Translations under genes and position numbers: made by a program
In this document: one piece after another, positions 1-10,675 of the stretch
Layout: every line of letters begins with the position of its first letter
Position numbering within the stretch: the stretch's first letter is position 1
Notes under the pieces: model-generated
Told to the model about the DNA's origin: nothing
Databases searched by the model: none
The model's input: only the letters and a program-made list of their open reading frames with translations
Origin: Papilionanthe hookeriana x Papilionanthe teres
Lineage: Eukaryota; Streptophyta; Magnoliopsida; Asparagales; Orchidaceae
Direction of reading: 5' to 3'
Assembly: GCA_022702705.1 (NCBI GenBank)
Contig: CM040424.1
Span: 140,851,665 to 140,915,664, forward strand
Length of the DNA: 64,000 nucleotides

Positions 1-2
1 TC

Positions 3-452
3 CGTCGCAGTGAGGTGAATCCGATGTCGAATGTTTTTAAAAGAATGGTAAAGAGGATGATAACATGCAGGGTATTGCCTGCAGATTGCATACCCAACCG
101 CTGCATCATTAACATCTACAAAGAGGGTGACTGCATATCTCCACATATAGACCATCATGATTTCGTTAGACCCTTCTGCACAGTGTCTTTTGTCAACCAG
201 TGCAATATCATGTTCGGATCTGACCTCCGGATAGCAGGCCCCGGTGAGTTTCGAGGGCCGGTGGAGATACCACTACCGGTAGGTTCCGTCATGTTATTAA
301 ACTGGAATGGAGCGGACATCGTAAAGCATTGCATTCGAGGGGTGCCTGTTGAGCGGATCTCTGTTACTTTCAGGAGGATGGACGACAGAAAAATGCATTT
401 CCACTTCCAGCCAGATCCAGAGTTAGAGAATTTCCGTCTTTACGAGCTGTGA
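3..452 (+). CDS. AlkB-type Fe(II)/2-oxoglutarate dioxygenase domain encoded by element A (5' end outside window)
   Basis: The frame is open from the window edge to TGA at 450-452 (149 codons seen). The text matches the catalytic core of plant ALKBH9/ALKBH10, the cellular mRNA m6A demethylases. Numbering from the GTG at 15 (an internal codon, not a proven start): NIY 33-35 (2OG pocket), PHIDHHDF 43-50 with iron ligands H44 and D46, the third ligand H105 in VKHC, and the R114-x5-R120 motif in ERISVTFR. All are intact. The frame upstream of the GTG still aligns with element B, so the gene continues leftward. It is followed by A's 3' UTR, satellite, PPT and LTR on the same strand, so it belongs to the retrotransposon. 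m6A removal is inferred from the family; DNA repair or another RNA substrate is possible. Confidence 0.9.
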   Translation, partial: RRSEVNPMSNVFKRMVKRMITCRVLPADCIPNRCIINIYKEGDCISPHIDHHDFVRPFCTVSFVNQCNIMFGSDLRIAGPGEFRGPVEIPLPVGSVMLLNWNGADIVKHCIRGVPVERISVTFRRMDDRKMHFHFQPDPELENFRLYEL

Positions 453-904
453 GTTACATGGGCGATAGCACACCTCCAATGCACATCCATACGGCATTTC
501 TGCCAAGGATGACTTGGAAGGTGATGTTATTGTCCATGTATCTCACTATTCAGACATGGATTTTGACAGCTACTTTTAGAAGAAACTTGAAGAATCTTAC
601 GCAATCCGTTTTGGATTTATATGGATTGTATGAGATATTAAATTCTCAAAGAAAATACCATCATGTTTTGGATCAAGATGCATGATGTATTTTCAATAAG
701 ATTGAAATGAAAGTGATCATGTCATGTTTTGCCTTCACCTATTTTTGTGAGAATTGACTGGGAAACGCCATTCAATTAAAAGAACTTCGAGCAAAGAACA
801 AAGGGAAAATGAAGATAAACTAGAACTTTTTTTAAGAATCTAAATGTCAAAATGTATTCTAAACTGATATGAATTCTAAATATTTTTGAAATTGAATCAC
901 CAAA
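453..904 (+). other. 3' UTR of element A after the AlkB ORF
   Basis: Non-coding. It aligns with 22844-23220 of element B (shared blocks around CACCTCCAATG and GGGAAACGCCATT), so the DNA just after the AlkB stop is a family feature. It becomes A-rich from about 780. No further gene is seen; short ORFs here are not conserved in frame. Confidence 0.75.
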
Positions 905-1110
905 ACGAATGAAATAAATTTGAATCCTTCAATCTGAATCCTTCAATTTGAATCTCAATATGAATCCTTCAATCTGAATCCTTCGATCTGAATTCTTCGA
1001 TTTGAATCTCAATCTGAATCCTTCAATCTGAATCCTTCGATCTGAATTCTTCGATTTGAATCTCGATCTGAATCCTTCAATCTGAATTCTTTGATCTGAA
1101 TCCTTCAATT
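905..1110 (+). repeat. Short-period tandem repeat, 14-bp units in a 54-bp higher-order unit
   Basis: Variants of CTGAATCCTTCAAT repeat head to tail. A variant starting TTTGAATCTC recurs at 947, 1001 and 1055, giving a 54-bp higher-order period. Element B has nothing similar at this place (it has a 45-bp array), so the array arose after the subfamilies split. 1111-1315 is AT-rich non-coding sequence with no clear feature. Confidence 0.8.
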
Positions 1111-1315
1111 ATTCTTCAAAAAGAAATCTGTTTGAAACTCTTCTGAAATTCAAATCTCTTCCTCGACTTGTCACCAGGTCGAGTCTTTTCAACTTGGTTC
1201 ACTTAAGAGTTCTTTTTAAATCTTTTCTCTGCGTGTTAGAGGATCGACTAGTTCTATTGACACGGAGCCACGAACTTTGTTCGATTTGGTTCTGATGGCA
1301 TGGGATTGGGTCCCT

Positions 1316-2110
1316 CTTCATACAGATAAATCTTCGAGATTGGAACCAATTTCCAATTCTCATTAAATCTTTGAGATTGGAACCAGTTTCCATTTCTCAT
1401 TAAATCTTCGAGTTTCCATTTCTCATTAAATCTTCGAGATTGGAACCAGTTTCCAATTCTCACTAAATCCTCGAGATTGGAACCAGTTTCCATTTCTCAT
1501 TAAATCCTCGAGATTGGAACTAGTTTCCAATTCTCATTAAATCTTCGAGATTGGAACCAGTTTCCATTTCTCATTAAATCTACGAGATTGGAACCAGTTT
1601 ACATTTGTCATTAAATCTTCAAGATTGGAACCAGTTTCCAATTCTCATTAAATCCTCGAGATTGAAACCAGTTCCGTTTCTCTTTAAATCCTCGAGATTA
1701 GAACCAGATTCCATTTCTCATTAAATCTTCGAGATTGGAACCAGTTTCCAATTCTCATTAAATCTTCGAGATTGGAACCGTTTCCATTTCTCATTAAATC
1801 CTCGAGATTGGAACCGGCTTCCAATTCTCATTAAATCTTCGAGATTGGAACCAGCTTCTAATTCTCATTAAATCTTCGAGATTAGAACCAGCTTCCATTT
1901 CTAATTAAATCTTCGAGATTGGAACCAGTTTCCATTTCTCATTAAATCTTCGAGATTGGAACCAGTTTCCATTTCTCATTAAATCTTCGAGATTGGAACC
2001 AGTTTCCAATTCTCATTAAATCTTCGGGATTGGAACCAGTTTCCATTTCTCATTAAACCTTCGAGACTGGAACCAGATTCCAGTTCTCTTTAGACCTTTG
2101 AGAATGGAAC
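1316..2110 (+). repeat. 37-bp tandem repeat (satellite-like) in the 3' UTR of element A
   Basis: About 21 copies of a unit containing CTTCGAGATTGGAACCAG followed by TTTCCATTTCTCATTAAAT. Spacing is 37 bp where checked (1336 to 1373, 1510 to 1547), with one shortened unit near 1410 and decaying units after 2050. Tat/Ogre elements are known for variable 3' UTR arrays that can seed genomic satellites. ORFs read on the minus strand here simply reflect the repeat. Confidence 0.9.
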
Positions 2111-2610
2111 TTGATTCCAGTTCTCTTTAAACACTCTAGATCGATACCTAAATTCTGACTCTCATCCTTTTCAATCAATACTTAAACTCCAATTCTCACT
2201 CCGAGGCTGGTACCTAAATTCCAGTTCTCCTCGCAATCCCGAGGTTGGAACCTAGGTTCCAATTCTCATTTCAAATCCATATTTCCTTGAATTGATTCTA
2301 AATTAAACCTCAATCAAAATTGAAAATTAGAACAAATCGAAATCTAAACTTACACATTAAAACTTAAAACAGAAAATGAAATGAAATCTAAATCGATTTT
2401 TCCCAAACTTTATGATCTGGAATTCAACCCCTTCTCTTTTCCCAGCGAGAGTTCAGGGATCTCCAGTCTTGGAGATATACTCAATAGTCCCCAGCGGAAA
2501 TTTGTTTCTACCCCATTCTAAGTGTGTCACTTAGACATCTGTGTTGGTTTTGTTGATCTCTTCGGTCAACACCAATACGTGCGTTGTGCTTGGTTAGCAC
2601 ACCACACCTA
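2111..2610 (+). other. Conserved 3' UTR end of element A before the PPT
   Basis: Aligns with 24440-24775 of element B. The shared block includes CCCAGCGAGAGTTCAGG and a potential hairpin with arms GTTGA and TCAAC (about 2551-2570) that B also has. Non-coding. Such terminal blocks may guide plus-strand priming or RNA packaging; this is inference. Confidence 0.65.
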
Positions 2611-2623
2611 TTGGGGGTCCATT
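2611..2623 (+). other. Polypurine tract region of element A
   Basis: TTGGGGGTCCATT directly abuts the LTR start TGTTGACC. The same 13 bases sit at 24776-24788 before the 3' LTR of element B. The core is TTGGGGG; the CCATT spacer is unusual for a PPT but is shared by both copies. Confidence 0.75.
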
Positions 2624-4940
2624 TGTTGACCTCATTTTTTATCTCTTCTCTTCTCTCTCCTTAGTACTTAGGATCTAGCCTTAGGCTTTCCCTTTGACTA
2701 TCTTAGAGGACTAGAAATGGAACCCACCACTTAGAAATTTAAACACCTCTTAAACTCCCTGCAAACCCCATAAGTTTGATTGTAAATCCCCAAGTCACTT
2801 GGAGGGTTAATATCAAATGTGGAGGTTTAAAAGATGAGTTCCCTATAGGAGTCTTTGGCCTTAGGACTACCCTGGGTGGCCTGGTTTGGTGAGGGTTGAC
2901 TTGCACAAACATTACACTTTCACTCACATTCTAAATCCTAAAACCATTCATACCTAGCTTGACTTCCTGACTCATGTAGGTAATTCATATGGATGAACCT
3001 TAACCCCTAAACCCCTGGTTAAGAGGGTTAGGAACAATATATTGAGTGCCTAAGATGAGTCCTCTCATGGATCTTGTGAGCTTAATATGGCTTCATGGCT
3101 CAACCAAAATGATTTCATTTCACTCACACTTGATCAATCGTCATTTTTCCAAAATTTCAATTTTTGACCCCCGGGGCCCTACACCCGCTAAGCCTACCAA
3201 ATGCCCTTGAAATTGCCCAAATTTTGCAAAATTGCCTAAATTACCAAATATTCCTCAAAACCAATCCTAAAAATTTCCCCCCACTCAAATCGATCATTCT
3301 TAGCCAATAATACCGAAAAATTCCAAAAATACCCCCCAATAACCTCCAAATACCCAAAATACCCTTTTTAACCCAAAAATCTAAAAATTTCCAAAATTCC
3401 CAGAAAATTTCAAAACATTCCAAATATTCCCAATTTCATTTTGTTCAACTACACCATAAGCCAATTTTTCCAATTTAACCCACTTTTATGAAAACCCCCA
3501 ATTTGACCCATTCTTAACCCAAGTGGCCCAATATCCCACTAAACCAACCCAATTGACCTCAATTTTGGTCCAATTCAATTCTAAACTGAAATTCAATATC
3601 CCTAATGTCAATTTAGATCAAATCTAAGCCCAATTTGATTGACATTTGGATCCAATTTCAATTTGAAGCTTAAAGCCCAATTTTGACCCATGACCTAAAC
3701 CTAGCATAAACCAACCCAATTCAACTCTAATTAACCCCAAATCTTTTCTTAAACCTTCCTAATATCCCCACAAACAAAACACTAACAAGATTTGCCCCAA
3801 ATTTGAAAATAAACTCCACCCAAGCCTAACCCAAATTCAAAATCCCCATTTTTGGCCTAAACCTAAAACTAACCAAAATGGGCCCAAATCCCAAAATTAA
3901 AGCCCAACCAAAGTTGAAAACTCTTTGTGACACTCTCATGAACATTTTTCAATATTAATGTTACATCAAATCCAAACTTAGCCCAACATTAAACCAAGTT
4001 AGCCTTATTTGACCCACTTTGGCCCCTTTACTAAAAAGACCCACATTAAACCCAATTCATTTCAAAATCACTTCAAATTTGTTCCAAATCACTCATGACA
4101 CATCCCTAAACTAAACCCAACACTTATTTGGCACAATATTTTACAAAACTTTCATCCACCAACTTGTTTTAAAACCTAAAAGCCCACCCTTTTTTAAGAC
4201 ACTTTAAAAGCCCATCCAAAAAAATTTCAAAGGCCCAAAACCTATTTCGAAACCCATATGACATCTTCATTGGTCATCCATTTGATAAAATCACCCCCTA
4301 AGTTTTATTACATCATTTAAACAAACCAAATGTGGCCCCATGAAAATTTTCTATCTAAATGTCTAAAAATTCAAAACCCTTTTTCATGTAATTGACCAAG
4401 CTTTACCCAAGGCCACATGGAGCCATGGAACCATGCATAAGTCATATGCAAGCCTTGGAAGCCACTTTCCACATCACCAAACCATTTATGGCTAGAGAGG
4501 GAACCCCTTTCCAAACTCCTTATTAAGCCTTTTTAACCCCTTTTATGTCACACTCTAACCCATGCTTAATCAAAATTCTTGGGATAGAGACTTCTCCACC
4601 TAAAGTTAGCTGAGCCAAATGATTCATTTCAGCCCAAATCAAACTCTTGGAGAGTGAACCCGACCCATTTCCATGGCTTGACCAAATTAAGCTCAAAATG
4701 ACCCTTCCCCCTTACCACTTAAATCAAACTCCTTTACACATTTCAAGCCTTAATTGAACTCACCAACATCCACCCCTAACCCCACTGAGCCAGATGGTGA
4801 CCTAACCCTACCGGCCAACCGCCTGAGTCACCGAAAAATGCCATGGCTGAGAGCTCCATGTGAGCCAAAATTTTCAATTCATCCTTGCTGAGTTGTCCCA
4901 GTCCAATTAAACACCATGGATGTTCTTCTCTTGCATAGAG
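2624..4940 (+). repeat. 3' LTR of element A, first part (U3)
   Basis: Starts TGTTGACCTC and aligns with the first 2.3 kb of B's LTRs with moderate divergence. The + strand is very poor in G and rich in A and C over about 3170-4700 (for example 19 C and 2 G in 3301-3360). It is cut at TAGAG (4936-4940) by insertion of B and resumes at 32206. No coding potential is seen. Confidence 0.92.
4936..4940 (+). repeat. Target site duplication TAGAG, left copy (element B)
   Basis: TAGAG immediately before the LTR start TGTTGACC at 4941. The partner is 32201-32205, directly after the LTR end CCGTACA. A 5-bp duplication is what Ty3/gypsy integrases make. Confidence 0.95.
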
Positions 4941-7301
4941 TGTTGACCTCATTTTTGATGAGGTCTTCTCTTCTTCTTTTTAGTACTTAGGATCTAGCTT
5001 TAGGCTTTTCCTTTGACTATCTTAGAGGACTAGAATTGGGATCCACCACCTAGAATTTCAAACCACTTCTTAACTCCCTGCAAACTCTACAAACTTGACT
5101 ATAGACCCCTAATCACCTAGAGGGTTGAAATCAAATGTGGAAGTTTAAAGGATGAGTTCCTATGGGACTCTTTAGCCTTAGGACTGCCCTGGGTGGCCTG
5201 GTCTGGTGAAGGGCTGACTTACACACACACTACACTCATACACTACACTTTCACACACCTATATCCAACTTGACCTCCTGACTCATGTAGGTGATTCACA
5301 TGGATGGTCCTTAACCCCTAAGCCCTCGGGCTAAGAGGGTTAGGAACAACAATGTGGATGCCTCAAATGAGTCCCTTCATGGCTCATGTGGGCTTGATAT
5401 GGCTTCATGGCTCAACCAAAATGATTTCATTCCACTTATATTCACCCAATCTTCAATTTTCCAAATTTTCAATTTTTGACCCCCGGGACCCTACACCCGC
5501 CTAGCCTACCCAAAACCCTTGAAATCACCCAAATTTTTCAAAAATCCCAAATCACCCAAAATTCCTCAAAACCAATCCCAAACATTTCCACATTACTCAA
5601 ATTGATCATTCATAGCCAAAAATACCAAAAATTCCAAAAATACCTCTCAATACCCTCCAAATACCCAAAGTACCCCTCTTGACCCAAAAAATCGAAAAAT
5701 TCAAAAAATTCCTAAAAAATTCCAGAAAATCCCAAATATTCCCAATTTCATTTTGTTCAACTACACCATGGGCCAATTTTGTCAATTTACCCCACTTTTG
5801 TCAAAACCCCCAATTTGACCCATTTTAACCCAAAGTGAACTCAATGTCAAACCAAACCTACCCAATTGACCCATATTCTGGTCCAATTTAATTCTAAACT
5901 TCAATTCAACATTCCCAATACCAATCTAGTCCAAATCCAAGTCCAATTTGATTGACATTTGGATCCAATTTCACTTTTGGCCTTAAAGCCTAATTTGGAC
6001 CCATGACCCAAACCTAACCCAAACTCACCCAATTCAACCCCAAATAACCCCAAATCTTTTCTAAATCTTCCTTAACATTCCCACAAAAAAAACACTAACA
6101 TGATTTGCCCAACATTTAGACCCAAACCCCACTCAAACTCAACCAAAAATCAAAAGGCCCAATTTTGACCTAAATCCAAACCTAACCCAAATGAGCCCAA
6201 ACCCCAAAATCAAAGCCCAACCAAAGTCAAAACCTCTTTGAAACACTCCCATAAACATTTCCCAACATTAATTTTACATCAATTTCAACCCTAGCCCAAC
6301 ATTGGCCCAAGTTAGCCCAGTTTGACCTATATTGGCCCATTCACCAAAGGAGCCCAAATTCAACCCAATTCAAACCCAAATCACTCCCAATTTGCTCCAA
6401 GTCACTCATGACACATCTATGAGCTAAACCCAACAATTATTTGGCCCAAGCCTTTGCCAAAATTTCATCCCAAAATCCATTTTAAAATCCAAAAGCCCAC
6501 TTTCCTAAACCATTCTAAAAGCCCATTTCCACCAAATACAAAAGCCCAAAATTGGCCCTAAAGCCCACATGGCAATTTCTTTTCATCATACCTCTAATTG
6601 ATATCACCCCTAAGTTTAAAAATCATCATTAAACCATTCCAAATCAAGCTTCATACAAATTCCCATCAAAATACCAAAATTTTCTTCAATCCATTTTCAT
6701 GAAATTGACCAAGCTTTTCCCCAAGCCAAAGACAAGCCATGCAAGCCATGGACAAGCCACATGAAGCCATGGAAGGTTTGACATGTGATCAAGCCACTAA
6801 TGGAAAAAGGAGGAGCCTCTTTTAAGCCCCCTTAAAAAGGTTTTAACCCTTTTAATGCTTCACCTTAATCCATGTTTAATCAAAATATTCATGGATGGTG
6901 ACTTCTCCACCCTTTCCTAGCTGATCCATCTAATCCTCCCTCAGCCCAAATCAGCCATGGGGAGGTGAACCAAGCCCAAAAGGTGGGTTGACCCATTTGG
7001 ACCCAAAATGAGCTCCTCCCCCATTCCATTTCAATTCAACTCCTTTACACATGTCCATGGCCAATTGACTGCACTAAGCCCCGACCCGACCTCCCTGACC
7101 TTGAGTGTGACCTGACCCTGGCCGGCCAGCCACCACAGCCGCCGGAAACCACCGGGCCGAGAGCTCACATGTGAGCCCAAACTTGGAATTCTCACTCGCC
7201 GAGTTGCCCCATCCCCGGTGGCAATTATAGCTCGTTCTTCTCTTGCCAAGAGCAGCTGATCCCAAGCCCTAACTCTCCCTGGGAGGCCCTCCACCCTCTC
7301 C

Positions 7302-7309
7302 TATTTAAA
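7302..7309 (+). promoter_or_regulatory. TATA-like box in the 5' LTR of element B
   Basis: TATTTAAA inside CTCCTATTTAAACACC. The same core stands at 27132-27139 (3' LTR) and 32255-32262 (element A), followed in all three by CACC and CTCTCGGCC, despite divergence around it. It lies at the start of the GC-rich part of the LTR. A core promoter is the natural reading; the transcription start was not determined. Confidence 0.55.
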
Positions 7310-9781
7310 CACCACCCCCTCTCGGCCATGAGTAGTGCTGAACCAGACCTTACTGAGTCCACCAGCAAAAGCCCCCTCTTCAGGCCACCCGGTTGCTTCA
7401 GCCTCCAAGCTTTGTGATCGGCTGTGGTCGAAATCATACCTAGGCGATTCATCAGACCAGGAGACTTCATCTGGAGCTTGTCGGGATCCAATCGAAGGTG
7501 ACACAACCCTCAGATTGAAGCCACACTTCTCTGAGCAAAGGTATGAGCTAATTCTTCATCCCGAGCTTCAGGAGATTCTCCATTTCAAATGCTTTAATTT
7601 CAATGCATGATCACCGTATAGATATATTCTTCTCTTCAAGACGAATCCATAGAGCATAGGAACACGAAAATCGATTGAGTATTGAGTGAGATATTAGGGA
7701 TTTAGTGCGGACGGCTCTCGGGTGAGTACGCTTGGGGACGATGAACGGATGTCGTTCATTTAATACACACGCGGACGGACGGCCAGGATCGCGTCGGATC
7801 AGGAGATGGAACGACACAGCGGGGCCCCGGAGCGCTGAGTCAGATGGCGGCATCGAACCAGAATGCGCCGCGTAGCCTTTCAGAGCTGCAGAGGTTGACG
7901 CGGTGCCGCGTGGATAAATAGAAAATTAGGGTATTTTTGATTTATTTAATTCCCCTAAACTTCAAAAATCCATAACTTTGTGTAGGAAAATCAGAAAAAT
8001 AAAATAAAAATACCCTCTTGCTCAGTGAACAGAGGAGAATAATGTGGAAAAGAAATCATTTAATATCATCAAGTATTTTATTTTTAATGATTTATTTACC
8101 CTCTGCATTATTTTAATTCTCCATGCATATAGGAAATTCACCATGGCATGAGACCATAGTGCTTTTGAAGCCTCTGAATTTGAGAACATTCCCTGAATTT
8201 TCCAAAGTCAGAGGCCATCCCTATGAGAAGTTATTGATTTTTCAAATTCATGTTGCTGTTTTAAGTATTTTAATTCCAATAATTAGCATGTTGTGAAATA
8301 AATTCTAGGAAAATTTGGTGATGTCTCTTGTGACCAGAGGACCCTAGGAAAAATAGATTTTGAAATAATTCATTTAAAATAACCCTATTTGGATTAAAAA
8401 CCCAAAATAAGTTCTTAATTAATTAGAGCTAATCATACATCAAATTGACTTGAAATCAATTCTCTACTGACCTTTAGGATCTGAGGAACCCACCATAAAA
8501 AATTGAAGTCAATTGGACTTGGTTAGCCCTACTAAATGGGTTGATTAAGCCATTTAATCAATTTAAATTTCAAAAATTCATAACTTTCAAAATACCTTTC
8601 AAAAATTCACCAAATTGGTTTTGGAGCCTCTCTGATATCACGGGAATCTAAGAAAATTAAAATTTTAATTTTCTAAAAAATTTAATTTTTTGCATTATTT
8701 TAATATTTTAATAATTAAAAAATAATAAAAATCATAAAAATAATAAAATTCACCAAAATGTCACATTTTGAATTTTAATCACTTAGGAACAAATCCTATA
8801 TTTTTCTTAGGTCTATTTAATGAGATATTAAATTTTAAAGCCCTAGGGTAATTTTAAAATTAAAAAAAATGTATTTTCTAGCATTTTCACTAAAATAATT
8901 ATAATAAATCAAAGAAAAATTAGAAAATTGTAAAAATTGATTCTCTGATTTCCTTGATATCAGAGAGATTTTTGAAAAATATAAATTTCATTTTTCAACC
9001 TTTATTTTATTTTTAAATTAATTAATACTCCAAAATTTAAAATAATTATAATAAAAATAATATAATTCAAAAAATCGCCAAAATTGGTCCAAGTGGTCCT
9101 CTGGTCATTAGGAATGTCCCATAATTTTCTTAAGGACAGAAACTTTCCCTTGGTCATATTATTAAATTTTCCTTGGAAATTCCTATTTTCCACCAAAAAT
9201 AATTACATAAATAAATTAAATACAGAAAAATCACATTTTCTCCTCTCATGTCTTTATTGACATATGAGTAAAGTCACATAAAAAAATTCAAGTTCATTTA
9301 AGCTCAATTTAGTGAGTTATGAAATTATTAAGCGTGAAGGGCAAAGTGGTAATTAAAATTTTAACCCCTAATTAAAACTTTAGGTTTAATAAAATTAACA
9401 AGTAAAATATTTGATCTTAATCTGATTTGGATGATTGAAATTTAAATAATTAAAGGGTAGAAACCTACTAAATAATTTGAAAATAATTGAAATACACCTT
9501 AATTAAATAATTGATTAAATTTGGAAGAATAATAAAATTGGAATTATTAAATAGGGATATTATTAAGAAGAGATTTGTTCTTTAATTTAAAGATCCCTAA
9601 ATTAATCATCTCAATAATATTTAATTCCTAATTAAAATGATAATTCAAATTTAAGTTTTAAAATGTTAAAAAGACTTAATCATTAAATTAAATTAAAGTT
9701 AAATTATTAAACACTTTTTAAATTTTCAATTAAATTAAAAGTAAAAATAAAATTAAATTAAAGATTAAGTTAAATTAAATC

Positions 9782-9900
9782 AAATAAATTAAATAAATTA
9801 AATAAATTAAATAAATTAAACAAATTAAATAAATTAAATAAATTAAATAAATTAAATAAATTAAATAAATTAAATTAAATTAAATTAAATTAAATTAAAA
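9782..9900 (+). repeat. AAATAAATT / AAATT microsatellite in the 5' LTR
   Basis: About ten 9-bp units (one AAACAAATT) from 9782, then AAATT units. The matching place in the 3' LTR (about 29806-29875) has about five 9-bp units. This is post-insertion slippage, or slippage in reverse transcription, and explains part of the LTR length difference. Confidence 0.85.
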
Positions 9901-10649
9901 TTAAATCAAATTAAATTAAATTGAAGGAAATTAAATTAAATTAAATTAAATCAAGTTAAATTAAACTAAATTAATTTATATAATATCAAACTAAATTGAG
10001 TTAAATTAAATTAAATAATAGAATCAAGTTAAAATTAAAATCAAGTTAAATTGAATCAAAATTGAAACTAAACTAAATTAAATTAAATTAAAGTTAAATT
10101 GAATTAAATAACATCACCTAAGACATAAAGAAATTAAACATAAAGCAACTTGAACACTATTCCAAATTTAAACCCTTTAACTGAAGTTAAACTAAATCAC
10201 AAATCATTGGAACACCAATTTGCCCTCGAAAACTTTTGTTATCATAACTCCTAAATAGAACATTAAATGAAATGTTACTCCACTTATAGGATATTCAAAT
10301 GTCCTAGTTCACTAAGTAAGATAACAAAAAAAATTGAATTCCTGGACGATTAATTCATTTGTATAATTAAATTCATTTGGACTTAAAACAATCCTATCAT
10401 TAATGAAAAGATGTTTAAGATTCTTCTTAAGCACTTCCTCAATATGATAGGATGTTTATAAGAACAACTAAATTTAATTGTTCTTTGATGAAGAAAATCG
10501 TCCTCAAACAAAAACACAAGGACCTAGACGTCATAGGAAATGACTAGCTATAGGATTAGGAACTTGATAGAAAACCATAACCCTTCCCTTAGCTTTACCT
10601 AGGAACTTGCTTTAAATGCTTAAATATGCTAAATTGTGTTTAAGTGCAG

Positions 10650-10675
10650 CTCATGATGACGGGAAGACCCTCCAA
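10650..10675 (+). other. Candidate 26-nt micro-exon in the LTR leader of element B
   Basis: An acceptor-like TTTAAGTGCAG precedes and a donor-like GTACGC follows a 26-nt segment. The same arrangement occurs at 30622-30647 (3' LTR), 35675-35700 (element A) and, 25 nt long, at 61031-61055 (LTR E, where the segment itself has changed). In this copy the last exon base is A (CCAA|GT) rather than G. A good donor-like AAAG|GTATG stands upstream at 7541 and again in A. Splicing is inference from conservation only. Confidence 0.35.

Noticed and set aside
1..452. AlkB as an integrated plant RNA-virus fragment or a host ALKBH gene
   Set aside because: No viral replicase text nearby. The gene sits in the same slot of two LTR elements, followed by the element's own UTR, PPT and LTR, and its wording is closer to plant ALKBH9/10. 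Host capture is the better explanation.
1316..2110. Regular repeats resembling a CRISPR array
   Set aside because: Units are contiguous 37-bp tandem copies without unique spacers, in a plant retrotransposon 3' UTR.
7030..7860. Overlapping ORFs on both strands in the GC-rich part of the LTR (also 26835-27938 and 12488-12978 minus)
   Set aside because: They are not conserved in frame among the LTR copies and arise from GC-rich sequence with few stops; minus-strand ones in 12488-12978 shadow ORF1.
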